NCBI RefSeq assembly: GCF_000237925.1
Contig: NC_031502.1
Span: 5,809,443 to 5,873,442 of the forward strand
Direction: 5' to 3'
Length of the DNA stretch: 64,000 bases
DNA from: Schistosoma mansoni
Lineage: Eukaryota > Platyhelminthes > Trematoda > Strigeidida > Schistosomatidae
Positions 1 to 10,999 of the stretch are shown here, piece after piece. Numbering within the stretch: position 1 is the first letter of the stretch; the number at the start of each line of letters is the position of its first letter. Below the pieces are notes generated by a model. The model was not told the origin of the DNA. It did not search any database and saw nothing but the letters and a program-made list of their open reading frames with translations. The position numbers were made by a program, and so were the translations under genes.

Positions 1-278
1 CTAAAATAAACAATTTTGTTTTAAATGTGATATAATTTAGATAGATAATAATAATAATAATAAGCTTAACTTAATCTGAACCTAATCATCTTGGTATTAA
101 TAAGGGATTAGTATCAGAATATAATTATCGTATGAAAATAGATTAATGGAGAAGTAAGTATATTATAAAGTATTTCTGAATAAAAATATTAAAAGATGAG
201 TGTAAAATTTAGTTGGAAATTCGACTTTATCAACTGAAGCATTGAAACCTTCAGTCCTATGATAAACATAATAGTATT

Positions 279-436
279 ATGTCATTAAGTAAAAGTGAAA
301 TGTTTCACTTATGCTCAGCTTTAAAAAAATATCAAGAGGTAGAACAAAGATTATTTCATTCCATAAATTATACAAATTTTAATCAATTAAAAGTTCTTGG
401 TACAACTTCAGGAATCTATATCAAATCTAGTTATCA
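279..436 (+). CDS. candidate coding exon, unidentified
   Basis: An open frame of about 52 residues begins at an ATG and runs into a good schistosome donor (GTATGT at 437). The product is hydrophilic, with a short Lys/Glu-rich helix-like stretch near residues 15-25, and I recognise no family. No matching upstream acceptor or partner exon was found, and an AT-rich frame of this length can occur by chance. The surrounding 1-560 holds AT-rich sequence, including a short TAA run near 45-62, and nothing else I can identify. Confidence 0.15.
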
Positions 437-589
437 GTATGTATATAGCTTTAATACACAAAAGAGCATAGTAGATATCAATAGGTGTTAGAATATACAG
501 AAAGTGTGTTTTTTTGTGATCCATTGTATAAATCATTAGTTATCTCAATACAATGGAATATTGAGTAAATATGAATCTGGAAGCGCGAT

Positions 590-1035
590 GCTGGTTAGGG
601 TAGATGTATGTTGGAAGAGAGCTTTAAGGTGGGGAAGTCAAAGCATCAGATAAGTCCTGAGTAACAGTTGAACTGAGCCTCATTGGTAAATCAGAAATAT
701 CGGAATTGCGTCTTCGCGATTATCATAACCAATAGTCAGATACGTTATGAGATATAGTTCAGAGAAGGTTACAGTGACAAAGATGCGTTCACTCTTTATC
801 TTCTCTTAGGTTTTCAGCCCCAAAATTATCACATACATTTTGTATACCAGTAGTTCATTATTTCTTCTAGGATCATAGTGTTTACGTCCAGTCTTTTCTA
901 CTGACAGTGATATTATTATTAATTCTACCAATCTAGTATTTGTTTTGAAGATTTCGTCCTTCTGTGCTGAAATGTTGGGGAAACTTAAACCGATGTACGT
1001 ATGTGCCAGGTTTTATGTTGCTTATCACTGACTGA
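590..1035 (+). mobile_element. LINE 3' end (RTE-type, decayed)
   Basis: The left part translates in pieces resembling the last residues of schistosome RTE-type reverse transcriptases: a GWK motif near 610, and a tail like QWxRCxHSLSSL near 770-810. It ends in the non-coding tail seen elsewhere in this window, 'gttgcttatcactgactga' at about 1,017-1,035. Related 3' ends occur at 7,155-7,530, 60,360-60,740 and, in reverse, 43,957-45,170. It is severely 5' truncated and has many stops, so it is a dead copy. Confidence 0.55.
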
Positions 1036-1479
1036 CTAGTTTATATACAAAAGTAACTTATCATCAGTATTTGATTCGAAAATAGATCACATAACAAACT
1101 GATTTAGTGGCAGTAATAAGTGTTGACCAATCTAATAAAACTAAACTGTACACGAAGAAAGTAAGCCACTACAGTTAACAAAATATTACATTGAAGCTAC
1201 ATCTTCCTAAAATTAAAGATTTTGGTGTACTTAATTTATTGTTACGAAGTAATGTTAATTACCATACTTGATTTGTTATAACATGATATATTGAACCAGT
1301 TTTTAAAAGAAAACTTACATTACGTTCATTCTATAAAATTATCCTCGACTTACTTCAATATATAGTAGGTGACATGCTGTCAATGGAACTTATTTGAAGT
1401 CAATAGACTTCTACTTCAGTGACATTATATTTCTCTGATTATAAGCAATATGGTGTTACAAACTATGAGATAATTCATT

Positions 1480-1745
1480 ATTGTATTGGTCGTTTGAATC
1501 ATCTCATTGATGTTTAGGACTACAATTCATCAGTCTCTTATTGGCATATTTGAATTCTGTGCGGATTGCCTAGATATTGTCAGTATGTCACAAGCATTAT
1601 AAGCTGACATGGATGGTGGCTAACAGTAGAATCTAGAAAGCGTGTTTCGTCCTATTTTCGACTTGTTAGCACTTATGCCAATAACAGACTGATCAATTAC
1701 AATGCTAAACGTCAACAGGAAGATTCAAACAACCAATACACAAAT
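1480..1745 (-). mobile_element. Hammerhead SINE family B, palindromic remnant
   Basis: Family B here means a schistosome SINE made of a tRNA-like head, a hammerhead ribozyme and a 3' tail. The left half (1,485-1,672) is in minus orientation and keeps a degraded hammerhead at about 1,624-1,672: the GGACGAAAC half is recognisable but the CUGANGA core is lost. The right half (1,675-1,740) repeats the 3' tail in plus orientation. The block 'tcagtctcttattggcata' on the left returns as its near-complement on the right, giving two outward-facing tails around a central joint. No Pol III boxes remain. Confidence 0.6.
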
Positions 1746-3189
1746 AAATTAAACTTCAGCCCATTTCACAGACCAATGGCTATCTAAATTTAGTGACCAC
1801 AGTTCATCTCTGCTAATAAACTATAAAATAGATTACCAATTAAAAATGTTAGCCCTTTGTGTTGAATCAATCTTGTGTTTATATTTAATTGGCATTTACT
1901 TATGAGGTAAATAAATCAATGTATCAGATGCTACTTTTTAAAGCATATTATGCAAATATTATATGAGTGAAAAGTACTACACTACGCATGTGTTCAATCC
2001 TTACTTGCTGATTTTAACTAAAAAGACTTTCAACATTTACACAACTAAAAAAATCATTTCATTAAACAGATTTATGGATTAAACTAGAACTGTGCTAAAG
2101 AAAATGAATTCAGTAAAACAATACTAACAAATGTATCAGAATAACATACATTCATTTATTTCATCAATTCTTTCAACTGTTTAATTTTGTTCTTACGTGC
2201 CGAAGCACAAAAATTAGAAGGACAGAAAAAAGAGTTACCGTTCTCAACCGCAAGCATATTGTACAAAAAAATGACAACTAGGAGGTCGGTATACTATCGG
2301 TAAATCGAAAGCTCATCATCAATTTGATAGTGAACAAGATGGTTTCATTTTTTAATTGTTTAAAATTGTTGATACACAAACTGAATTTTATATCTAGATG
2401 TGACATTTTAACGTGAATATAGTTGTAAACAGCCGATAAAAAAACCACGAAACAAAACGAATTCATGTTGTTGTGTCTCAATTGTTGTTTTGGTTTTATT
2501 CAAATTTGTAAACGGAATCAATGGTATAAAGTCATTCAATATACTAGTACATTAAAAAATGTTATCATTCTATATAAATACCTTTCATACATTCATTTAT
2601 TTGAAGCTTAAACATTTTCAAATCATGATGTAAATTAAGGTGATTATTAAAGTGGGATATAAAATGTATGACCGATTTAGGTACATTTAACAGTTGGGAA
2701 TACACAGATTCTAACAAGCAATGGAACCTAGAACCCTCATTTCTTCCTACACGGGACTCATGATCTTGAAGTACCGCTATTTCAGTCTTGGTATTAACTC
2801 TAGGACTGTAACGCATTACCTTTCACTTCAAATTCATAAAACGTCATGAACTAAGATACTTAGTTCAGAGAGTTACTAACTCATTTATTGACTCTAATGT
2901 TAATACCATTAGTATGAAGGATTTGAGTTAACCCATTGTTCGTATTATGGACTGAATTTTGTCCAGTCTTTTTCAGCATAAGTACATTATGCTAATAGTC
3001 CCAACCAATATATTGCAAATAACTCATAACATAAAGAGTATGTACAAGCAATCCTCATAGTAATATATTTGATTTAGTCACAAGATGTATCAATTGCAAT
3101 ACCGATTATTGTATTGACTTAAGAGGTTTATTTTCATTGTTTCCAAAAATTACTGATTTTCATAAAATCTCAAACACAATTCAACATAC
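1746..3189. other. AT-rich non-coding stretch
   Basis: No exon or recognisable element is supported. This stretch lies 3' of the second arrestin-like exon, so it is probably intron of that gene. A minus-strand open frame at 2,565-2,816 has mixed base composition, no flanking splice sites I trust and no family resemblance; it may be an old repeat. Confidence 0.4.
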
Positions 3190-5482
3190 CTCCTCCAATT
3201 AAAGTTGAATTCATGGAACAATAGATTTCTTCGTTAACGGTTTGAAATGTCGGTATAAGTTTATTAAATCCTTTCATAGATTTACATTTTAAACGTGTTT
3301 GTAATATTTCAGGATCTACTGGTCCATTTATACCCGATATAATACAACCTACACCTTGATAAAACGGAAATTTTTGTTGTAAAGATTTTCTTTCTTTTGT
3401 CCAACCTTTTATAAAATGTTTAGAAGAGAATATCTTCTTGTATGGTGTGACAACAACTCCTCTTCCAAGCAGTTCCGCTTGCAAAACTGAAGTATGATAA
3501 ATAAGTACAGATTTTCAATTTTTCACAATAAAAATTCTGGATCTAAATAAGCATAAACATTAATAGCATATTGTTTAAAGCTAAATATTTTTATTTTCCA
3601 AAACTAAATACAGATTTAATTAAATTATATATATGATGATGATGATGAAAAACTCATTGAAAAAACATTTTCTCGTGTCATTCCTCGCTTTACTAAATGT
3701 CAACATAGGAATTTTCACTATGAATAAATACAAGTTCAAACAAACATAAATGATAGTTGGGATTAGAGGAGAGAAAGTGTAGATTGCCATTTCACCTTAG
3801 GCCTTAAAATTGATGTGTAATTGCTAGTGCATATTCGGGCTTAGAACAAATCATTTTTTGACTGTGTTAAAAAGATCTGAGACTTCTATAAAGTTAAGTA
3901 AGCGTTCTTGACCACTTTTATATAAAGATTAAAAGCTGTTTTCAGACCAACCTTATGACCTGTTTCAGTTATGCGTTTCGCTAACGTGGAGCATGATTTT
4001 CTTATCCGTACCTTTAACGGGGACTTAACGCTAACTGATCATGAGGCTTTCTATGTACATGTTCTATCATTCTTGACTGTAGTGTTTCACTACTCTTCTA
4101 CATGTACTTGTGTCTACGCACACATGTACACGCATATAATTGCAGTTTAAGACCATGGCTGATATGAATTCTGATATTTTCCAATATTATGTGCTTTTTT
4201 TTCTATCTTATTTCGAATTATCGCGTTCCATTTTGCTACCGCGACCTTTATTAGTTTTAGTGAGTTGAATAGTATATGTGATCAGATTGTTCGAAATATA
4301 TGGTATAAATGCACCACATTTTTTAAAAATAAACTCCATCCTCTCATTACGCAAACTGAAAATTTGTAAAAGAGCACTAATCTTTTAATATTCTTTATTC
4401 CTTTAGTAATCAATGATTTATCCAACATAATTCAAATATGGGGGAAAAAACTTTTATTAAGCTGTAAATAACTGTGTTGTCTGTGCTTATTGTCTGATGA
4501 TTACGTACAATAAACTGCAGATAAGTATACAATTTTTCTTACAGCAACTCAGAATTCCAGAAATTAAATCGGAATGATGATGAAAATATGCTAAATATTT
4601 ATGAAAGTAGTGTTTAATTACACAAAAATATGAATTCCTAACTCTACATTCGGGATAATTCATATCTCCTTGAATTATTAATGTTATACATCCAGATAGA
4701 CATTAAATTGAAGATACAAAATCATGAATACAACTGTATTCAACTGATGGGTTTTAAAATTGAACGAAGCAGAAATTAAAGATTTCCCCAACAACATAAT
4801 ACTAACAATTTGATCAAGTTATTGGGGAAATACAAATTTCTTAGAATAATGAAGAATCTACAATATTAAAAGCTGAATTCATGTGTCAATCTAAGCTAAA
4901 TCACCACTGAAAACCTGAAAGCACTGGATGGCCGCTTCGTCCTGGTATGGGACTCCTCGGCAGCGAGTATCCCCGATCTCGCAAACGGAATTCGAATCGA
5001 GGACTTTTGGTCTCGCGCACAGACGTTTAACCTCTAGACCAATAAGCCAGCAACCAACGGCGTTAATGTCTAACTTCAATCCATCCATGATCTTTCACAA
5101 TCCTTCATCTATTGTCTGAGACGGATAGTGGATGAGCACTGCTCAGGAGTCCCATACTAGGATGAAACGTCTGTCCAGTGCTTGCAGGTTTTCAATGATG
5201 GTCTAGCTTAGATCGGCTCATGAATTCAACTATTAAAATCACTACAATCTCTATAAATCCTCATTCTTATAACATACAATATGTTTATAACAATAATAAA
5301 TATAACAGTTACTTACTTTGAATACTTAAAGCTTCTTTAGTTTCTAGATAAACGTAACCATGAATTAATTGTCCACTAAAACATACCGGTAGAATAGATG
5401 AATCTAAAATAATATCTAAGTGAATACGTTTTTTCAATTCAGTCATATTTACATCTTTATATGTAATACATGTATTAGACAT
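3190..5482 (-). CDS. arrestin-fold (ARRDC-like) protein, first two coding exons
   Basis: Exon 1 runs 5,482 to 5,317 (ATG start, 55 codons plus one base, donor GTAAGT). Exon 2 runs 3,486 to 3,190 (acceptor ...TTCAG, donor GTATGT). The phases join cleanly to give 154 residues. Residues 20-70 read like an arrestin N-terminal sandwich: a strand around HLDIILDSS, then FSGQLIHGYVYLET (compare the family's G-xx-V-x-G-x-V-x-L), then a strand SIQILQAELLGRG crossing the splice. Arrestin-domain proteins are cytosolic adaptors for receptor endocytosis and ubiquitin ligases. I infer the family from this pattern only; the C-terminal domain and any PPxY motifs are not seen. Later exons were not found between 1 and 3,189 and may be short or outside the window. 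Intron 1 (1.8 kb) holds a Penelope fragment and a hammerhead SINE. Confidence 0.5.
3775..4140 (-). mobile_element. Penelope-like element fragment (GIY-YIG domain)
   Basis: On the minus strand, pieces of the GIY-YIG endonuclease of Penelope-like retroelements can be read. One is like SSETLQSRMIEHV near 4,060-4,100. Another is like STLAKRITETGHKVGLKTAF near 3,930-3,990. The second aligns with the HLVETGHKVDIKSDFK segment at 24.0 kb and with EHLIDCNH...SDFKVVY at 16.2 kb. The copy has stops and frame changes and lacks the reverse transcriptase. It lies in intron 1 of the arrestin-like gene, in the same orientation as the gene. Confidence 0.6.
4895..5235 (-). mobile_element. Hammerhead SINE family A, palindromic copy
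   Basis: Family A is an SM-alpha-type SINE: tRNA-like boxes, then a hammerhead, then a tail. The minus unit shows a hammerhead remnant at 4,921-4,970 (U4 changed to C, GAAA changed to GAAG), a B box 'ggattcgaatcgagg'-like region near 4,990-5,005, and an A box around 'ctctagacc' at 5,032-5,040. It is followed by a second, plus-oriented hammerhead at 5,136-5,181 with perfect GCACTG/CAGTGC stem I but core CUCAGGAG (G5 changed to C), and then a plus tail. The units are head to head with their tails outward. Both ribozymes should be dead. Confidence 0.75.
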
Positions 5483-7150
5483 TTTAAATTAGTTTTCCTA
5501 TAATTTAATCACAATGCAATGGAAATGTAAAAGTTTAAATATTTGACAAGTTAACCGCTGTTGTTGTTTTTTTTTTGTTTTTTTGAACGAATTTCAACTT
5601 AATGTTTATAGTTTCTTTCTAGCATATCCTTTAAGTAGCTGAATATTGATGATTGAACATACATTTTCCAAGCATGATTTGATGTCATCATTGAAATTGA
5701 ATCATCAAATGGTAAGAGTACAGTGGAAAAGTTCAAATTCATATATATGAATGAACACAGTGTAAGTATTAAACTACTCTCAATAAGAGAGTATTAGTAA
5801 AAAAACAGTTTACTCTTTATATACCTTCATTGAAACTTGAATTTTAACACTTTTATTGAATCAAAACAATATTAGTAAGCATAAATATGAATTGAAAGTC
5901 AGATACTCATTTTTATTGGTTATATTTGTTCATGTGAATCACACATTATCTTCATTATGATTTAGTTGGATAATAATAATAGTAATAGTAATAATAATAA
6001 TAATAGTTTATATCGGATTACATGACTGATTATAAGTATCTAATTAGAAAGGAAATAGAACCATTGATAAAAGCTTTAACTACTTTTATGTGTATGATTT
6101 AGATTAAAAAAAAACTTGACTACAATAGATATCAAGTTAAATAGAAAAACACAGATTGTGTAATATAAGGATGTACATATTACTCAAACACATAATACAG
6201 TTGTAAATAATTCAATGCTGTTTATGTTAGTTAACAAGACAGTTGTATAATGTGTTGTGATCAACAATATACTACTACTACTACTACTACTACATATACA
6301 TATATTCGATACTGGTTGTCTGGATTGATATTATTATTTATGTTAACATGGTTATATACATATACAAACACTCAGAACATTTCATTAGGACGGTAACAAC
6401 AAATACCTATTCACATACCTATATGCAGACATACACAAACTGAAACGATATTGACCAAGTTCACGTTTACTAGAAAAAAAAACCACCACCAACAACAACA
6501 TAACATTGAACACATTATTCCACTGAAGTTTTTTTTGTGCACAAAATCAATAGAACTAATGAAATGAGTTGTTAACAATATAAATCACTCATGTACACCT
6601 AACTGAATGTATCATGTGTCTTTATTTAATGTACATTCATTGTCATTTAATGTTACTCTTGTTTTTACTCTTTTTTTTCAAGGTTTCTAATCAAAAACTT
6701 AGTCCTAAATACTAAAAATGACTAAGTGCTTCCAAAAACATTCTGACTTTATTACTTACTTTCAAAGTAATACCTTAATGTAGTTTAGAGAAAGAAAAAG
6801 AAGAAAGAAAGAATGCTCAAGTTTGTTTAGTTGTCTTGAGTTTTCACCAATTTCTTTCTTGTTAAGATGGATGATAAACGTGTTTACAGTTATTATTAAA
6901 TTTTAAGGTTAACCAAATAAAAAGAATAAGATATCATAATACTTAAGGTGAAATTTAGTCATGTAATGCATAAGTAAAAAATGTATGATACAAGTTATAT
7001 TATCTTTATTTGTCACTGATTGAATGTAATTGAGTGACCTGCTTTTAAATATGAAACAAGAACTGAAGTATGAACATTTGGGTGAATTATTCTTGGTGGT
7101 TTCTCAGAATTGGGTCAATATTAATATCGGTTAGACAACAGGACACTGTT
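5483..7150. other. intergenic, AT-rich with microsatellites
   Basis: This is upstream of the arrestin-like start codon and contains no exon I can support. It includes a TAA/TAG trinucleotide run near 5,968-6,005, a (CTA)n run near 6,270-6,293 and several poly-A or poly-T tracts. A promoter for the minus-strand gene presumably lies within the first few hundred bases, but I see no clear TATA box or initiator. Confidence 0.4.
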
Positions 7151-7154
7151 AAAC

Positions 7155-7530
7155 TCTATGACAGTTTGGTTTAGAAATTACGACCATCCAGAGTTACGTG
7201 GATGGTACTGTGCAAAGATGGTAAATCTATTGATGAGAATGTGAATCGTGATCAACTGAGGTGGTTGGGAGGAAATCTAGGCGAGACCAAAAGCAAGACA
7301 TAATATTAGTTCATGAAATCATTGACTTCCAATGTGAGACTTAGGATTAAATTCAGACTACTTCATTGGCTTCTCTGAGATTAACATAACTGGTAGTTGG
7401 TTGGTATAGTTAACGATCAGTTACATTGGAGTAAATGCAGTCACTTCATCCTTCTGTGCCGATATGGTGTGACAGCTTGAGTCGAAGTACGTAAGTTTCA
7501 GGTTCTATATTGCTTATGACTGACTGAAAT
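7155..7530 (+). mobile_element. LINE 3' end (RTE-type, decayed)
   Basis: The plus strand reads in pieces like the C-terminus of a schistosome RTE reverse transcriptase: DGKSIDENVNRDQLRWLG near 7,220-7,270, then GETKSKT and MKSL near 7,280-7,325. It ends with the shared tail 'ttgcttatgactgactga' near 7,510-7,527. The copy is 5' truncated with several stops. It is the best preserved of the plus-strand 3' fragments of this family in the window. Confidence 0.6.
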
Positions 7531-7714
7531 AAATAAAAAACAGTTAGACTACTAAGAACAAAAACCCTTTTTCGCAATTATTTGTTGAAACATAGAGCTC
7601 ATTCAACTTCAGTAAGTGATAGAATAATAAAATTTTACTTCAAGATACAAGAATTTCATTAGTTCTGTTTTAAATATGTTTACATGTACTCCTCATGATT
7701 ATTTAATTAATATA

Positions 7715-8015
7715 ATATTTATGAATTTTATAGTTGAATTTGTGAGTCAATTGAAGCTAGACCACGGTGGAAAACCTGGAAGCACTGGACGGCCACTTCG
7801 TCCTATTGTGGGACTCCCCAGCAGCGCGCATCTACGACCTCACCTCACGAGATTCGAACCCAGGACCTATCAGCTTCGCGCGCGAGCGCTTAACCTCTAG
7901 ACCACTGAGCCGGCATCCATTGTGGTCTAGCTTTAATTGACTCATGAATTCAACCATAAAATTACTAAAATCTCCACAAAACCCCTTCTGATAATAATAA
8001 TAATAATAATAATGA
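7715..8015 (-). mobile_element. Hammerhead SINE family A, with inverted tail
   Basis: This minus-oriented unit has a 3' tail (7,720-7,775), a hammerhead (7,782-7,829), a B box complementary to 'ggttcgaatc' (7,850-7,865) and an A box complementary to 'cagtggtctagaggttaag' (7,888-7,910). The ribozyme core reads CUGGGGA (A6 changed to G) and GAAG, so it should be inactive. At 7,918 the sequence switches to the tail in plus orientation and ends in 'cccttctgat' followed by an (AAT)n run (7,990-8,012), which looks like a target-primed 3' end. Both outer ends are therefore 3' tails. Confidence 0.8.
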
Positions 8016-9194
8016 ACTGAATAAATTCGTGAACACACTATTTGTTAATCAAATAACTAATAAAATAATAAAATACAGAATAACTTTCCATACATTGATA
8101 TATAAAATTTCATATTCTAGAACTCTATGGAAAACTAAGGTTATAATTTACCATCAAATATAAAACAAACTTTGTTGTTACAGTTAGATTTCCTTTACAT
8201 CAATACTAAATCATGTGATACAACAATTAAAAACCGATTGAAATCACACAGCTGTTCTATTTGAATATGGTGCTTCTCAACAATGTGTGACCTTAATCTT
8301 ACTATATTTCAAACCCTGGATATTCAGATATCGCGTTGAGCGATTAACGTTTAAATCAACAGGTTATTATTTTACGCTTTGCATTTCAAAATTCATTTAT
8401 CCATAATGTTGCACTATCGATTCTACTTATCCTATCAGTCACTCAAACCACGGCTTCTCATTAGAAACTCAGGAAAACATCTTAAAATTAGACACTAGTG
8501 AGTACACGACTTTTATTCATAGTACGATTAGTTTGTAGAGATTGATCACTTTGTTGTTTATAAACTACATTGATTACAAAACTGTTCATCGACATCAACT
8601 ATACGGAACCTAAAAAAATAAAAAAATATATTTACCTATTCATCAATTTTCTCTTTAAATATTTACAAATGAATATCGTTTCGTTACAATTTAATAATTC
8701 AGTATTTGTAAAATGAAAACAAAAAAAAGTTAGTTATTGTTGCTAAGAGATATATATGTGAATATAATTTGATGTTCAAAGTCAACCCATATAGTTTGTT
8801 TATATTTGTTTTAATGTGATTGTAATCAATGCCTACATTAATGTTCACTTCAAAATGTGTTTTTTTGTTTTTCAAAGATAGTTCAACATTTCACATTCTA
8901 CATCTTCTTCATACTTCTATACTTACTGTAATCATGTAAGAACTTTATCTCTTTCCGATAGTTTTTCGTTATTCTCTTCGAGTTATGGGAAAAATCGATT
9001 ATATAAGTTTTGAAATTCTTACCAAGTCATTATTGGATGTTACATTAGTTAAGGCTTATTGTAGAAAATTTCTTAACAGTTATTACTGAACTTAGTTATT
9101 TATTGAAAACAAAAGCACCATACTCTTCCAAAATATACACAGATGTTGATACTTTGCCTTTAAATGGAACTTTAAATAACTTATTTTACTTCGC
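8016..9194. other. intergenic, small SINE leader fragment only
   Basis: Mostly AT-rich unique-looking sequence. A piece at about 8,440-8,515 resembles the 5' leader of family A SINEs (compare 37,805-37,890 and 42,225-42,285) in minus orientation. No exon was seen. Confidence 0.35.
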
Positions 9195-9339
9195 TTAGTA
9201 TTGTTTGTTTGAATCTTCCCATTAATGTTTAGGACTGCAACTGGTCAGTCTCTTATTGGCATATGTGCATACTGTGCGTATTGCCTCGATATAGTCTTAA
9301 CTCACAAGCATTATAAGCAAAAATGGATAGTGACTAGCC

Positions 9340-9396
9340 AGTGGAATCCAGGACACGCGTTTCGTCCTATTCGGGACTCGTCAGCTGGCTGTACCC
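9340..9396 (-). ncRNA. hammerhead ribozyme (family B), intact core
   Basis: On the minus strand the core CUGACGA is followed by stem II GUCC/GGAC with loop CGAAUA, then GAAA. Stem III is the four-pair ACGC/GUGU with no loop, next comes the cleavage triplet GUC, and stem I is CCAG/CUGG. All invariant residues (C3, U4, G5, A6, G8, A9, G12, A13, A14, C17) are present. The loopless stem III is typical of SM-alpha ribozymes, which are thought to work best as tandem dimers. Cleavage is predicted at about 9,352/9,353. This is one of two fully intact ribozymes in the window. Confidence 0.85.
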
Positions 9397-9519
9397 ACAT
9401 CTCAGAGTTGATGATCGCTCTGTGACTCGAACCCAGTACCGTTTGCTTCAAATGCGTTATCCATTCAGCGAACGGTATTGGGTTTGAGTCCCAGAGTGAA
9501 TATCAACTTCTGAGATGAA

Positions 9520-9719
9520 NNNNNNNNNNNNNNNNNNNNNNNNNNNNNNNNNNNNNNNNNNNNNNNNNNNNNNNNNNNNNNNNNNNNNNNNNNNNNNNNN
9601 NNNNNNNNNNNNNNNNNNNNNNNNNNNNNNNNNNNNNNNNNNNNNNNNNNNNNNNNNNNNNNNNNNNNNNNNNNNNNNNNNNNNNNNNNNNNNNNNNNNN
9701 NNNNNNNNNNNNNNNNNNN
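9520..9719. other. assembly gap (200 N)
   Basis: A run of exactly 200 N, a conventional gap size rather than a measured one. It falls between the spacer and the 3' half of the plus-strand ribozyme of a palindromic SINE pair. Confidence 0.99.
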
Positions 9720-9800
9720 CGAAACGCGTGTCCTGGATTCCACTGCTAGCCACTATCCATCTCTGCTTAATTCACTTCGGTTTAAGTCATTCGGTATAGG

Positions 9801-10262
9801 ATTATCAAGTTAAATTTATCCTTGCTGAATTTTTGACTAAGACATTGTTACCAGTTGATGAGAGAACGTGTAATGAATTGAATTCGTATTTTATCGAAAT
9901 AATCACAGATTTCATTTAGTTGTGGGTTAGCAGACCGACCACTTGTATTTGAATGTAAGTCAGTTAATTGTTTATGATATATAATTGGTTTAAAAAAACT
10001 TACTATGAGGGTTCATATGAACTTAACAGTGTTTAATATGAGATACTGTTTAACTGAAAAAAAACTATTTGATATAATCGCTACTAATACCATTGTTACA
10101 TAATTATTTTAACATTTTAGTCAGTGGTCAAAGTTTCTCATAAACATTACAGTTGTCATCGGTGAGAATGTAATAAAAGGAGAGTTAGTCTAAGTTTTCA
10201 TTTGAAATTTTTAATAATCTTATAACATATATACAGTTACTTGAACGAAACTGATTTCACAA
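9801..10262. other. intergenic, no feature seen
   Basis: AT-rich sequence. I see no exon, no box elements and no similarity to other parts of the window. Confidence 0.4.
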
Positions 10263-10263
10263 T

Positions 10264-10490
10264 CGATTGATCACTGGGTGGTGATCAATGTCTTGTGATT
10301 ACATCTCAGTCCTACAGGAGGTCAGTCGCGGTCCGAGTAGCTCAGTGGTAACGTCTCTGACTGTGAAGCTGAGTGACACGGGATTGCATCCATGAGGGAG
10401 CACTAGTTCCCTCAAGATTACAAGTACACCTTGCTGACGAGTGCCAAATAGCACGAAACCCGGGTCCAGGGGACTGATTTCACCTAACAA
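10264..10490 (+). mobile_element. Hammerhead SINE family C (tRNA-like head plus ribozyme)
   Basis: This is a third, distinct family. It starts with 'gattgatcactgggtggtga' (10,266-10,285). A tRNA-like segment follows, with A box 'tagctcagtggtaacg' (10,337-10,352) and a weak B box 'ggattgcatcc' (10,381-10,391), about the spacing of a real tRNA. A hammerhead lies at 10,424-10,474. The copy breaks off soon after the ribozyme, around 10,490. The partner copy at 32.5 kb supplies the missing 3' half and shows that it ends in the inverted form of the 5' end. Confidence 0.75.
10424..10474 (+). ncRNA. hammerhead ribozyme (family C), intact core
   Basis: The plus strand has CUGACGA, stem II GUGC/GCAC with loop CAAAUA, GAAA, stem III ACCC/GGGU (loopless), triplet GUC, and stem I CCUUG/CAGGG (five pairs including one G-U). 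All invariant core residues are present. Stem II and stem III differ from families A and B by paired changes (GUCC/GGAC against GUGC/GCAC; ACGC/GUGU against ACCC/GGGU). That covariation supports a folded, selected RNA and not a chance match. Cleavage is predicted after the C at about 10,466. Confidence 0.85.
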
Positions 10491-10990
10491 TGAATTGAAT
10501 AAAAGACTGATAACTGTTATTGGCAAACTATTTACTGTGATCGCTAAACAACTGATGTCTGCTACTTATTGCGACGAAACAAGACTGGTACACTAATGCG
10601 GAGAAGAGAAATAATGCTTTAGAAAAAGGTTGATTTATTTAACAGCACTGGCGGTGATAATGATATATTACATATTTTAAATGTTCGACCAATAAATATA
10701 TCTGAATGACCTGACAGTTGATCGACAGTTTAATATGTGTATGTAATTTATAATGTAATTTATCAGCTGACTGGTTTGAGAAATATAATTCATATTTGAG
10801 TTATACATTGATTTATTTGTTTTGATGGAGTTTTGTACTCTGAGCTGGATGGTTTGGTCGTGAAGCTTTCATCGTCCTTCTGAACGACATCATCAGCACA
10901 AACTTCGGGTAGAAGTGAAGTGTTTGTTTTACAATGTCTCTTTGGCTAAATATGTGTAAAACACAAATCATTCCAATCTCCCTATTTGTG
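10491..10990. other. intergenic, with Penelope-end-like sequence near 10,800-10,935
   Basis: The block around 10,840-10,935 (including 'ccttctgaacgacatcatca') matches, from memory, a sequence that recurs in schistosome genomes near Penelope-like elements. I cannot confirm this here. Nothing else is recognisable in the stretch. Confidence 0.3.
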
Positions 10991-10999
10991 AGGGAATTT

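Larger units (their letters stand above)
9195..9800. mobile_element. Hammerhead SINE family B, palindrome interrupted by assembly gap
   Basis: Left unit, minus: 3' tail (9,205-9,338), hammerhead (9,340-9,396), B box complement of 'ctgggttcgagtcac' (9,420-9,440), and a truncated A-box region up to about 9,470. Right unit, plus: B box 'attgggtttgagtccc' (9,477-9,492) and the pre-ribozyme spacer up to 9,519. After 200 N it resumes inside the hammerhead at 'cgaaacgcgtgtcc' (9,720), followed by the tail to about 9,770. The two units are head to head. Family B corresponds to the classical SM-alpha ribozyme sequence of S. mansoni. Confidence 0.85.

Noticed and set aside
2565-2816. Third exon of the arrestin-like gene
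   Set aside because: The frame has no acceptor in the required phase after the exon ending at 3,190 and no arrestin-like strands.
10329-10393. A tRNA gene
   Set aside because: A and B boxes and length resemble a tRNA, but no acceptor stem or sensible anticodon arm can be drawn, and the segment is joined to a hammerhead. It is the SINE head. The same holds for the family A and B heads.
10840-10935. Possible hammerhead on the minus strand ('gctgatgatgtcgttcagaa' followed by GAAA)
   Set aside because: CUGAUGA and GAAA flank a hairpin, but the pair next to the core (10.1/11.1) cannot form without a bulge. No stem III plus NUH cleavage triplet follows. It looks like a recurrent Penelope-associated sequence instead.
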